A stretch of 50,862 nucleotides of DNA from DAOTZR01 sp034432595 (GTDB taxonomy: Bacteria; Chloroflexota; Anaerolineae; B4-G1; SLSP01). The DNA is taken from NCBI GenBank assembly GCA_034432595.1, contig DAOUBT010000028.1, positions 1 to 50,862 of the forward strand, read 5' to 3'. The notes beneath the pieces are model-generated. The model was not told where the DNA came from and made no database searches. It saw only the letters and a list, made by a program, of their open reading frames with translations. Of the stretch, positions 25,357-34,904 are shown in pieces (the stretch's first letter is position 1; every line of letters begins with the position of its first letter). The translations under genes were made by a program, and so were the position numbers.

Positions 25357-26742
25357 ATGGCCGAACCCTCAAGAGAAAGCAGCGATGAAATCGAAGAGCT
25401 GCGTCGGGTTATTCTGAAGCCCGAAGCACTGGTAGATAAGATTGCGCCTGTCATCGCTGACGTGCTGGAAGAACAAATCGAAAACTCGCGCGATGAGCTG
25501 GCACAGGCGATTGCCCCCGTCATGGGTGAAGCCCTGCGCCGACAGGTCTATCAGGCGCGCGATGATATTGTGGATGCGCTCAAGCCCGTCATTGGACAGG
25601 CGATCAACAAAGCCGTGAGCGAAGCTTTCCAGGAGCTGGCGCGCAATATTGACGCGCGCCTGCGACGCAGCTTCCGCCCGCAAGATACCGTCCGCGCCTG
25701 GATCGCACGCCTGCGCGGCATCCCCGAATCTGAATATCGCCTGCGTGAGCTGCTTCCTTTTCGCGTCAAAGAACTCTTCCTTATCCACCGCGAATCCGGT
25801 TTGCTCATCCAGCATCTTTCGGCCAGTGAAGAAGAAACGCCGGATACCGACCTCATCAGCGGGATGCTCACCGCCATCCGCGACTTTGCGCGGGAGGCTT
25901 TCGGGCAGGGGAAAAGCGGCGAACTCGGCGCCATAGACTACGAAGAGCAGCGCATCCTGCTGGAAAGTCAGGGGGCGGTTTACATCGCCGCCGTCGTGGA
26001 AGGCGTCGAACCAGCCAACTTCCGCGAGCAATTGCGTTCGGCCATGACCAGGCTCCAGGAAAAATATTACGCCGCGCTCAAAAACTTCGACGGCAGCGAT
26101 GATCTGGTGCTTAAAGCGGCCCGGCGCACGTTATTGCCCCTGCTGGAGAACACGCAGGCCGCGCAAAAGGCCAGCCAACCGTTAACCACGGCGCAAAAAA
26201 TCATCCTGGGCCTGTTGCTGGCCTTCCTGTTCGGCCTGCCCCTGGGTGGATGTGGTTGGTGGTTCTGGAGCGTCGAACGTCGTCTGGCTAAACTCAGTCA
26301 GCCGGTGGTGATTGTTGTCACGCCAGAAGCGACGCCCACGCCCACCTTCACGCCCACGCCTACCCTCACGCCCACGCCGACGCATACTCCCACGCCGACG
26401 TTCACGCCGTCACCTACATCTACCGCGTCCCCCACCCCAACCCCCACGCGGACGCCAACGCCAACGCCGACCCCCACCCCGCTCCCTTACCACGGGGCCA
26501 TGATCGGCAACGTCTTCCTGCGCGATGCACCGGCGGGGGCCAATACCGGCCTGGTCGCGCCCTTAGGCGCGCGGGTGGAAATCCTGGCACAATATGGCAC
26601 CTGGTACAAGGTACGGGTTGTGCTGCCTACGGATCAAAACGAAATCGTCGGCTGGTTGGAAAGCCGCTGGGTTGTGCTCACCAAGACCGTCCCGCCAGAG
26701 CGCATCACGCCCACCGCAACGCTTACGCCATCGGCCCCCTGA
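25357..26742 (+). CDS. Membrane sensor: OmpA-family-type cytoplasmic module, TM, Thr-Pro stalk, SH3 domain
   Basis: 461 residues. Residues 10-30 carry the same IEELRRVILKPE-type start as its neighbour. Residues about 30-105 hold helical repeats ending APVIGQAINKAV-like (KPVIGQAINKAVSEAF). Residues about 125-230 contain VKELFLIHRESGLLIQHL, DTDLISGMLTAIRDFAREAFGQG and a following beta-rich stretch. This matches the cytoplasmic part of a widespread group of OmpA family proteins and looks longin/roadblock-like. One transmembrane helix (about 283-308) leads to a Thr-Pro-rich stalk (about 325-378) and an SH3_3-type domain (about 380-445). Here the outer OmpA peptidoglycan-binding domain is replaced by SH3, a possible wall ligand sensor. 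Twelve nucleotides separate it from each neighbour. Confidence 0.75.
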   Translation: MAEPSRESSDEIEELRRVILKPEALVDKIAPVIADVLEEQIENSRDELAQAIAPVMGEALRRQVYQARDDIVDALKPVIGQAINKAVSEAFQELARNIDARLRRSFRPQDTVRAWIARLRGIPESEYRLRELLPFRVKELFLIHRESGLLIQHLSASEEETPDTDLISGMLTAIRDFAREAFGQGKSGELGAIDYEEQRILLESQGAVYIAAVVEGVEPANFREQLRSAMTRLQEKYYAALKNFDGSDDLVLKAARRTLLPLLENTQAAQKASQPLTTAQKIILGLLLAFLFGLPLGGCGWWFWSVERRLAKLSQPVVIVVTPEATPTPTFTPTPTLTPTPTHTPTPTFTPSPTSTASPTPTPTRTPTPTPTPTPLPYHGAMIGNVFLRDAPAGANTGLVAPLGARVEILAQYGTWYKVRVVLPTDQNEIVGWLESRWVVLTKTVPPERITPTATLTPSAP

Positions 26743-26754
26743 GGAGGTTGCCCT

Positions 26755-27828
26755 TTGTTATCGTTAGAACCTGTCCTGGAAAGCCTGCAAACAACTTACG
26801 CCCTGGTCGAAGGGACGGCGTTCACGCTGCACGAGCTTGCACCGCGCGCGGCGCTCTGGCTCGGTGCGACAGATCCCGCCGCGCTGATAGGAGAACCCTT
26901 GAGCGAGGTGCTCCCGGAAATCATCGGGCAGGAGGATGAGCTGATGCGCGTGCGAGAAGGTGTCCAATCAGCCTGGAGCCTGGATAGCGTGATGCGCGTC
27001 CTGCCGGACGGCACGCAGCTCTATCTGCGATTCACGCTCATCCCGGCCCCGCAGCGCCCCGGCTGGTTGCTTCTGTTGATTACGGACCGCACAACCGAGG
27101 GCCGCTATCTCCAGGAACTGATGCAAAACCGCAATGAGCTAAGCCTGACGCGCGCCCAATTGGCCCAAAGCAACGCCATGCTGGATTTCTTGCTGAAACG
27201 CTACCTGGACCCGCGTCTGGCCGAAGCCTTCATCAAAGGCGAGTTGAAACTCGAACTCGGCGGTGAGCAACGCGAGGTCACGGTGCTCTTCGCCGACGCG
27301 CGAGGCTATACGTCTTTTTCCGAACATCTCCAACCCGCGCAAATTGTCGAGGTTCTCAACAACTACCTCAACTTATTGGCCGATGCGGCGGATCAATACG
27401 GCGGCCTTGTCAATCAATTCCAGGGCGATAACATGATGGTGATTTTCAACGCGCGTGGCGATCAGCCGCGCCATGCCTGGCTGGCCGTGCAAACGGGCAT
27501 CACCATCCAACGCGCGCTGCATGATTACTTCCTCCACTGCCAGTCGGAACTGCCACGTCTACACTTTGGCATTGGCATCAACAGCGGGCCGGCCCTTGTG
27601 GGTAACATCGGGGCGCGCTGGCGCTACAATTTCACGGCTATTGGCGATACGACCAACCTCGCGTCGCGCATCACCAGTGCTGCACCGGCTGATGACATCT
27701 GGATCAGTGAGAGTACTCACGCTCTCCTGGACGAAGCTATCCCCCTGGAACCGCTGCCTCCCATGCAGTTCAAGGGGAAAAGCGCTCCGACACGCTTATA
27801 CAAAGTTCTCTATCAGGATCTGCTATGA
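26755..27828 (+). CDS. PAS-class III adenylate/guanylate cyclase
   Basis: 357 residues. A PAS-like sensor (about 5-115) and a signalling helix (115-150, LMQNRNELSLTRAQLAQS) are followed by the cyclase domain. Metal-binding Asp181 (LFADARGYTSFSE) and Asp225 (FQGDNMMVIF) are present, as are Asn301 and Arg305 in GDTTNLASR. The usual base-specifying Lys of the NKxxGD motif is Gln221, so purine preference or activity may differ. Start is TTG at 26755, fixed by GAGGAGG 7 nt upstream. The stop overlaps the response-regulator ATG. Product (cAMP or cGMP) is undetermined. The PAS domain resembles that of the histidine kinase at 29028. Confidence 0.88.
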   Translation: MLSLEPVLESLQTTYALVEGTAFTLHELAPRAALWLGATDPAALIGEPLSEVLPEIIGQEDELMRVREGVQSAWSLDSVMRVLPDGTQLYLRFTLIPAPQRPGWLLLLITDRTTEGRYLQELMQNRNELSLTRAQLAQSNAMLDFLLKRYLDPRLAEAFIKGELKLELGGEQREVTVLFADARGYTSFSEHLQPAQIVEVLNNYLNLLADAADQYGGLVNQFQGDNMMVIFNARGDQPRHAWLAVQTGITIQRALHDYFLHCQSELPRLHFGIGINSGPALVGNIGARWRYNFTAIGDTTNLASRITSAAPADDIWISESTHALLDEAIPLEPLPPMQFKGKSAPTRLYKVLYQDLL

Positions 27829-28529
27829 CAAAGATTTTAATTGTTGATGATGACCCACTCATCCCACCGCTCATTGCGCGCCATCTGGAAGAACATGGCT
27901 ACGAAGTCTGGCTGGCCTACACGGGAACACAGGCGCTGGACATCTTGCAAAAGCGCGGTCTGCCCAACCTGGCGGTTGTAGACCTCAATATGCCAGGTAT
28001 GGATGGATTCGCCCTGAGCAATGCCATTAAAACCATCGCCGATGTGCCCATTATCATTCTTTCGGCCATAGATCAGGAGGATACCATCATCCAGATGCTT
28101 AATCTGTACGCGGAAGATTACCTGGTTAAGCCTTTCAGCCTGCGCGAATTGCGGTCACGCATCGAGCGGGTGCTGAAGCGCTTTCCAGAAGAACCTCTAG
28201 GGGCTACCGTTACGGTGGATGAGCGTCTGCAACTGGACATTTTTCGTCAGGTGGTCATTGTGGAAGGCAAAGAAGTGCCCCTCACGCCCATCGAAAGTAA
28301 AATCCTGCAGGTGCTCCTGCGCCACCGCGGCAAACCTTTGCCCGCAAGCTACATCATTCAGCGCGTGTGGAACGAAAATGTAGGCGAGGAGACCCTGCGC
28401 GTGAATATCCATCGTTTGCGGCGCAAAATCGAACCCGACCCGGCTAATCCAGTCTATATCCTGACTGAACACAGCCTTGGCTATCTCTTCAATCCATCTT
28501 CAAGGCACGACAACGATGCAAATCAGTAA
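27825..28529 (+). CDS. OmpR/PhoB-family response regulator
   Basis: 234 residues. Receiver domain (1-120) with acidic pocket ILIVDDDP, phospho-acceptor Asp53 (VVDLNMPGMDG), Ser80 and Lys102 (YLVKPF). C-terminal winged-helix DNA-binding domain (about 135-228, PLTPIESKILQVLLRHRGKPLP, RVNIHRLRRKIEPDP). The last nucleotides overlap the next GTPase by 14 nt, and the ATG overlaps the cyclase stop (ATGA). It is probably phosphorylated by the kinase two genes downstream and controls transcription; its target sites are not visible. Confidence 0.95.
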   Translation: MTKILIVDDDPLIPPLIARHLEEHGYEVWLAYTGTQALDILQKRGLPNLAVVDLNMPGMDGFALSNAIKTIADVPIIILSAIDQEDTIIQMLNLYAEDYLVKPFSLRELRSRIERVLKRFPEEPLGATVTVDERLQLDIFRQVVIVEGKEVPLTPIESKILQVLLRHRGKPLPASYIIQRVWNENVGEETLRVNIHRLRRKIEPDPANPVYILTEHSLGYLFNPSSRHDNDANQ

Positions 28530-29031
28530 AAAAATTTGTCTTTTAGGAGATTTCGCCGTCGGCAAAACCAGCCTGGTGCGCCGTTTTGTGTACTCGGTTT
28601 TTGATGACCGGTACATCAGCACTATTGGCGTCAAGGTAAGCCGCAAGACGCTCAGCATCCCTCGGAGCACGGCCACGGTAGACCTCACGTTGTTGATTTG
28701 GGACCTGGCCGGCAGTGAGGAATTCAATCGAATGCAGAGCAGTTACCTGCGCGGCGCGGCAGGGGCTTTGCTGGTCTGGGACCTGACACGCCCGGAAACG
28801 TTTCAGCGTCTCCAGAGCTATCACCGCGACCTCCTATCCATCAATCCACAGGCTCGCTTTGTGATGGCCGGTAATAAAAGCGACCTCATTCAGGGAGCCG
28901 GTCTGCTGGATCGCGACGTAGAGCGATTCAGTCAAGCTTACCAGATTCCTTACTTCCTCACCAGTGCAAAGACAGGCCTTGGCGTTGAGGATGCTTTTAT
29001 CACGTTGGGAATAGCGCTATTGGAACCATGA
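28516..29031 (+). CDS. Rab/Ras-like small GTPase (second of two)
   Basis: 171 residues, clearly a paralogue of the GTPase at 24092 (shared GDFAxGKTSLxRRFV, ISTIG, AAGALLVxDLTRPET, SAKTG). G1 11-19, Thr36, G3 WDLAGSEEF (Asp63, Gly66), G4 GNKSDL (119-124), G5 TSAK (149-152). The Gln61 equivalent is serine, so this GTPase also lacks the catalytic glutamine. The ATG at 28516 has only a weak AAGG upstream and overlaps the response regulator by 14 nt, suggesting translational coupling. The stop overlaps the kinase start (ATGA). The placement between a response regulator and its kinase is unusual. Confidence 0.9.
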   Translation: MQISKKICLLGDFAVGKTSLVRRFVYSVFDDRYISTIGVKVSRKTLSIPRSTATVDLTLLIWDLAGSEEFNRMQSSYLRGAAGALLVWDLTRPETFQRLQSYHRDLLSINPQARFVMAGNKSDLIQGAGLLDRDVERFSQAYQIPYFLTSAKTGLGVEDAFITLGIALLEP

Positions 29032-30176
29032 GTGCCCTTGTTGACGCCATTTTCGCTCATCAACACATCGGCTACTGCCTGCTTTCAGCACGCGGTGAGG
29101 TGTGCGAGGTCGGCGGAAATGTGGCCTGGCTTCCGCCTGCACAACGTCCTTATATCGGTAAAGCCGTTCAAGAGTTTTTTCCGGAATTAATCGGATACGA
29201 AAGCGCCTTTGAAGACGTGCGCAACGGCACGCTGCCGGCTCTCGAACTCCCCTACATCAACCGCGAAAGGGAGCAGGGCGACATGCTCTATCTCACGCTC
29301 AAGCTTGTCCCCGCGCCTGACAATACGGCCCCGCTGCTCCTCATCGTTGCCGATGTGAGCGAAGTCGGCGCTTTAGAGCAACTCATCACGCAACATCGTA
29401 ACGAAATCCGCCTGCTGCACGCGCTGGAAAAGCGCCAGCATGTCGAGCTGCAAACGCTTAACCGGCACCTGATGCGCCTGGCGGAAATCAAGTCCATGTT
29501 TGTCACCATTGCCGCCCATGAGTTCCGCACTCCCCTCACCTCACTCCTGGGCTATCTGGAGCTGCTCGCTAATAGTGCAGATTCCCTCAGCGCGCAGCAA
29601 CGCGAATATATCGCTATCCTGGAACAAACCGCCCATCACCTTGTCAACCTGACGCAAACACTGCTGGATGTAAACCGTCTGGAAACCGAGCAACTGGAGC
29701 TGCAACTGGAAAGCTGCAACCTGGAGCTTCTCATCACTGAGGCCGTGACGCGCTTTGCACCGCTCTATGACGCCAAACATCAGACTTTATCCGTCCACCT
29801 GCCCCCCAACCTGCCGCCTGTGCTGTGCGATCCGGCGCGCATCCGTCAGGTGCTTGATAATTTGCTCGCCAACGCCCATAAATATACGCCGGAAGGGAGT
29901 CAGGTGTCCATCACCCTGGAATCTGTGTCGCCCGGAATAATCGCCTGCCATGTTCAAGATAACGGCCCTGGCCTCAAGGCGAACGATCAGGAGCTGCTGT
30001 TCACGCCCTTTTATCGGGGGGAGCAGGCGCGGAAGAGTGGGCAGAACGGCATGGGGCTGGGCCTGTATATCGCGCGCAGCATCATCGAATTACACGGCGG
30101 GACGCTGACCTGTCAGAGTGACCCCGGGAAGGGGACACGCTTCACGTTCACCCTACCCGTTTTAGACGAAACGTAA
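29028..30176 (+). CDS. PAS-sensor histidine kinase, soluble
   Basis: 382 residues and no transmembrane segment. PAS-like domain (about 5-112), coiled-coil linker (115-155, LITQHRNEIRLLHALEKRQ), HisKA domain with His164 in AAHEFRTPLTSLLG, and HATPase domain with N-box NLLANAHKYTPEG, G1 box DNGPGLK and G2 box GMGLGLYIARSIIELHGG. Its start overlaps the GTPase stop (ATGA). As a soluble kinase it must receive its signal inside the cell, perhaps from the GTPases or the membrane sensor of the same operon. Partner of the regulator at 27825. Confidence 0.94.
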   Translation: MSALVDAIFAHQHIGYCLLSARGEVCEVGGNVAWLPPAQRPYIGKAVQEFFPELIGYESAFEDVRNGTLPALELPYINREREQGDMLYLTLKLVPAPDNTAPLLLIVADVSEVGALEQLITQHRNEIRLLHALEKRQHVELQTLNRHLMRLAEIKSMFVTIAAHEFRTPLTSLLGYLELLANSADSLSAQQREYIAILEQTAHHLVNLTQTLLDVNRLETEQLELQLESCNLELLITEAVTRFAPLYDAKHQTLSVHLPPNLPPVLCDPARIRQVLDNLLANAHKYTPEGSQVSITLESVSPGIIACHVQDNGPGLKANDQELLFTPFYRGEQARKSGQNGMGLGLYIARSIIELHGGTLTCQSDPGKGTRFTFTLPVLDET

Positions 30177-30198
30177 AACGACCCGCGGAGGGATGCAT

Positions 30199-30600
30199 AT
30201 GGACTGGCTTAATGTGCTGATCAGTTTGATTTTTGGGGCTTTGATCGGAGCGGTGGTCTGCGCAGCGCTCTGGCGCAAGCGGCTTTCAAAACTGGATTTG
30301 CAGCTTCTCAACCTCACCGAAGCGCTCGATCGGCTGGAGGAGGAAAATCACCAACTCAAAGAGCACTATCAGTATTGTCAGGAACACCACGGCGACGTAG
30401 AAACAACAGCGCAAAAGTTACTGCGTGCCGAGGCGGAGGTCCAGACTCTGCGGCAGCGGCTGCGCATCGCCAAAACGGATATTGATCTTGAACACGCACG
30501 CAATGCCGCCGCAGAGGCGCGCATCCGCGCCCTGGAAGCGGTGCTGGGACAACGTCCGCCCGAAAGTGAAAACGAGGCGCCGGAGATGGAAACCCCTTAA
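30199..30600 (+). CDS. Membrane-anchored coiled-coil protein
   Basis: 133 residues of unknown family. One N-terminal transmembrane helix (about 4-25, VLISLIFGALIGAVVCAALW) and a charged coiled coil (about 28-120) rich in Leu, Glu, Arg and Ala, with an acidic Pro-rich end. The start at the second ATG (30199) is preferred because GGAGGG (30187-30192) lies 6 nt before it and touches the first ATG (30193) directly. Last gene of the GTPase island; it may tether a partner to the membrane. A weak hairpin AGCCC...GGGCT followed by TTTC lies just past the stop (about 30599-30622) and may end the transcript. Confidence 0.65.
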   Translation: MDWLNVLISLIFGALIGAVVCAALWRKRLSKLDLQLLNLTEALDRLEEENHQLKEHYQYCQEHHGDVETTAQKLLRAEAEVQTLRQRLRIAKTDIDLEHARNAAAEARIRALEAVLGQRPPESENEAPEMETP

Positions 30601-30696
30601 GCCCGGCGTTACGCTGAGGGCTTTCTCCCTGCCACTCAGGCGGCTCTTACTTCCCCGGCGATCAGCCGGATATGATGAGCTTTCACAACCATCCAA

Positions 30697-30724
30697 CAAA
30701 AAAGGTGCCCGCTGTGCGGACACC
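30697..30724 (-). terminator. Intrinsic terminator of the tRNA-Pro gene
   Basis: On the minus strand a 9-bp stem (30716-30724 with 30704-30712, one G-U pair, 3-nt loop) is followed by six T (30698-30703). It begins 8 nt after the tRNA 3' end. Confidence 0.85.
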
Positions 30725-30732
30725 CTTTGCAG

Positions 30733-30807
30733 TCGGGGCGGGCGGATTTGAACCGCCGACCTCTACAACCCCATTGTAGCGCCCTAGCCAAACTAGGCCA
30801 CGCCCCG
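30733..30807 (-). tRNA. tRNA-Pro (anticodon GGG)
   Basis: 75 nt that fold cleanly: 7-bp acceptor CGGGGCG/CGCCCCG, D stem GCCT/GGGC with one G-U pair, anticodon stem CTACA/TGTAG with loop ATGGGGT (anticodon GGG), 5-nt variable loop, T stem GGCGG/CCGCC with loop TTCAAAT, discriminator A. The 3' CCA is not encoded. It reads CCC and CCU codons. It has its own promoter and terminator. Confidence 0.95.
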
Positions 30808-30819
30808 TCAACGCCGTGC

Positions 30820-30847
30820 ATTATACCGCAGGTAGCAGATTTGGCAA
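30820..30847 (-). promoter_or_regulatory. Promoter of tRNA-Pro
   Basis: Minus-strand TTGCCA (30842-30847), 16-bp spacer, perfect TATAAT (30820-30825), 12 nt before the mature tRNA 5' end. It starts 4 bases past the stop codon of perM. Confidence 0.75.
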
Positions 30848-30851
30848 GTCG

Positions 30852-32000
30852 CTACACATCCACGCGGAAACGTTCCACATCCCATACGCGCGCAAAGGCC
30901 TGTTCCGGTGTCAACGGTTCATCCTGGAAGCGATAGTACAGGTAGCGGAACATATCCCGCAAGAGCGCGGTCAGCAAGGGCGCGAGGAAAAGCCCCACAA
31001 TCCCACCCAGTTCACTGCCGATGATGAGCACCAGCATCACCACCGCCGGATGCAGGCGCACGCTCCCCCCCACCACCCGCGGCGTGAGGAACAGATTCTC
31101 CACCTGCTGAACCACCAGGGCGAAAATGGCCACCGCCAGCGCCAGGGATGGGCGCTGGGCCAGGGCCACCACCACCGCCGGGATAGCCCCCAGCAGCGGC
31201 CCAATGTTGGGAATCAGCTCGAACAGCCCCGCCACGACCCCTAAGACCAGCGCGTAATTGACCCCCATCACGCTCAGGCCAATCGCAGTCACGCTGCCGA
31301 TAATCATCCCCAACAACAACTGCCCGCGCAAATAAGCCCCCAACACCCGGTCAGCGATACGCGCGATAAACGCCACGTCGGTCCGAATCAGGTTCGGCAC
31401 CGCATCCAGGAAGGCGTTTTGCAACAGGCGGTAGTCCTTCAAAATAAAGAACACCCAGAAAGGGATGATGAGGATGCTCAACACCATGCTCACGGTGTAC
31501 GTGATGACGAAAACCGTGCCTTGCAGCGCCTGCTGTACAATGCCCATCGCCCGTGCATTCAGATCCGCTAACACCTGATCCGCGCGTGCTTGCCATTCCG
31601 ATGGCAACAGTTGGTACTGCGCCAGCAACTCATCCGTCCAGATATTGATGCGCTCCCAAATCCCCATGCGCGCGTTCCACAAACGCACGGCCTGATCTGT
31701 AAGCATAGGGATGAGCACGGCAATCACCCCGGCGATGAGACCGAGCATCAGCAAATACGTTATCCCAACCGCCAGAACGCGCGCGCCCTTGCTCAAAAAC
31801 GGGGCATGCAACACCCGGCCCAGGTGCTTAACCCCCAAATCAATGCGGTTGACAAGCGGGACAAGCACATAAGCCGCGGCCAGACCAATGAGATAAGGCG
31901 GCAACACGCGCCGCCCCATCCACAACAAAAGGCCCAACAGCCAGGCCGACCCCATCACCAACACGAGCCGTTTGATACGTTGCCAGGGCCAGTGAGCCAT
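30852..32000 (-). CDS. AI-2E/PerM family transporter
   Basis: 382-residue polytopic inner-membrane protein of the UPF0118 family. Two helices near the N-terminus (about 12-28, 30-48) and one at 65-90 precede a soluble helical stretch (about 95-150) and further helices to about 345. The conserved block VAGLFELIPNIGPLLGAIPAVVVAL and the PRVVGGSVRLHPAVVMLVLIIG stretch are typical. Members export autoinducer-2, act as Na+/H+ antiporters or have no known substrate, so the function is open. GAGGAAGG precedes the ATG, 22 nt after the lepA stop; likely co-transcribed with lepA. Confidence 0.9.
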   Translation of the reverse strand: MAHWPWQRIKRLVLVMGSAWLLGLLLWMGRRVLPPYLIGLAAAYVLVPLVNRIDLGVKHLGRVLHAPFLSKGARVLAVGITYLLMLGLIAGVIAVLIPMLTDQAVRLWNARMGIWERINIWTDELLAQYQLLPSEWQARADQVLADLNARAMGIVQQALQGTVFVITYTVSMVLSILIIPFWVFFILKDYRLLQNAFLDAVPNLIRTDVAFIARIADRVLGAYLRGQLLLGMIIGSVTAIGLSVMGVNYALVLGVVAGLFELIPNIGPLLGAIPAVVVALAQRPSLALAVAIFALVVQQVENLFLTPRVVGGSVRLHPAVVMLVLIIGSELGGIVGLFLAPLLTALLRDMFRYLYYRFQDEPLTPEQAFARVWDVERFRVDV

Positions 32001-32022
32001 CGTCTATGCCTTCCTCAGAGCG

Positions 32023-33831
<1,809 letters not shown>

Positions 33832-33900
33832 ACCCTCACCCTGTCTTTTTTAAAACATTCGCCCGACCCTCCCCGGCATAAAAATTCAGGGGATGATGGC

Positions 33901-34704
33901 TCAGGCTTCAGTCTCCTCTCGCAACATCAGACTCTCCTGCCAGGCGGTGGCAATCGCCGAGGCCGCGTCTACCGCCGCTGTGCCGCGGCGCCACCACCCC
34001 AGGAACTCGATATTGCCCGCCGGGCCGCGCAAAGGCGAGACCATCAGCCCGCACAGGCCCAGGCCCAGCGCAGCCATGTCCTGCGTCACCTGCTCCAGCA
34101 CAGCGCGATGGGTCTGTGGATCGCGGACCACGCCCCCTTTGCCAACCTTCTCCGGTCCGGCCTCGAATTGCGGCTTGATAAGCGAAACGACCTGCCCCTC
34201 CGCTTTGAGCCAGCGCACCGCCGTGGCATAAATCAGGCGCAACGAGATAAAGGACACATCCGAAACGAGCAAATCCACCGCTTCGGGCAGGCTTTCGAGA
34301 TAACGCGCGTTGACGCGCTCCATCACCACCACGCGCGGATCCTGACGCAACTTCCAGGCCAATTGACCATAGCCTACATCAATGGCGTACACGCGCGCCG
34401 CGCCGCGTTGCAACAGACAATCCGTAAACCCGCCGGTCGAGGCGCCGATGTCCGCCGCCACCAGGCCGCGCACATCCACGCCGAAGCGCGTCAGAGCCGC
34501 TTCAAGCTTTTCCCCGCCGCGGCTCACAAAACGCGGCGCTGCCTTGAGGGTGATATGCGCCTCCGGCGTCACCATCAAGCCCGGCTTATCGGCCAGCGCG
34601 CCATCCACCAGCACCTCACCCGCGCGAATCAGCCGCTGCGCTACCGAGCGACTCTCGGCCAGGCCGCGTTCCACCAACATCACATCCAGGCGTTGCTTAC
34701 TCAC
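33901..34704 (-). CDS. tlyA: TlyA-family rRNA 2'-O-methyltransferase
   Basis: 267 residues. N-terminal S4 RNA-binding domain (about 1-60, RLDVMLVERGLAESRSVAQRLIRAGEVLVDG) and a Rossmann FtsJ-like methyltransferase domain with SAM motif ADIGASTGGFTDCLL and the catalytic stretch LIKPQFEAGPEKVGKGG. The family methylates ribose of 16S C1409 and/or 23S C1920 and is often annotated as hemolysin. The start is set at a GTG (34704). No ribosome-binding site is present, but a TATCCT box lies exactly 7 nt upstream, so it may be leaderless; 42 further open codons upstream run into an intergenic repeat. Confidence 0.93.
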   Translation of the reverse strand: MSKQRLDVMLVERGLAESRSVAQRLIRAGEVLVDGALADKPGLMVTPEAHITLKAAPRFVSRGGEKLEAALTRFGVDVRGLVAADIGASTGGFTDCLLQRGAARVYAIDVGYGQLAWKLRQDPRVVVMERVNARYLESLPEAVDLLVSDVSFISLRLIYATAVRWLKAEGQVVSLIKPQFEAGPEKVGKGGVVRDPQTHRAVLEQVTQDMAALGLGLCGLMVSPLRGPAGNIEFLGWWRRGTAAVDAASAIATAWQESLMLREETEA

Positions 34705-34711
34705 GGACTGA

Positions 34712-34717
34712 AGGATA
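34712..34717 (-). promoter_or_regulatory. Possible -10 box of a leaderless tlyA promoter
   Basis: TATCCT on the minus strand followed by 7 nt and the GTG start, the same spacing as at 1918-1931 and 4328-4341. The -35 region (TGGCAA with a 16-bp spacer) is weak. Confidence 0.35.
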
Positions 34718-34748
34718 CCACAGATTGCGGAGTTTGCCACAAGCTGGG

Positions 34749-34836
34749 GCTGGATGCTGGAAGCTGAAAAGCGGAGAGCACGGTCGCCCGGCGCGGGTTC
34801 AAACCGGGTGGACGACGGCAGTGCCGTCACCTACCC
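34749..34836 (-). repeat. Palindromic intergenic repeat (GACGGCAGTGCCGTC core), copy 1
   Basis: In minus-strand sense: GTAGGT, the perfect 15-nt palindromic core (34814-34828), then CCACCCGGTTTGAACC, GCGCCGGGCGACCG, CTCTCCGCTT and the tail CAGCTTCCAGCATCCAG. The tail ends near the tlyA promoter. Very similar elements lie at 38471-38553 and 46701-46775. Confidence 0.7.
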
Positions 34837-34904
34837 CGTGACTGTCCTTTTGACTGGATGCTGTGCTGGTTTCCACCGGGCGCGGGCGCAAGCGCGGCGA
34901 CTTA

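Noticed and set aside
26320..26490. Tandem-repeat-like DNA (ACGCCCACGCC units), possible CRISPR or satellite
   Set aside because: It lies inside an ORF and encodes the Thr-Pro stalk; units are irregular and there are no spacers.
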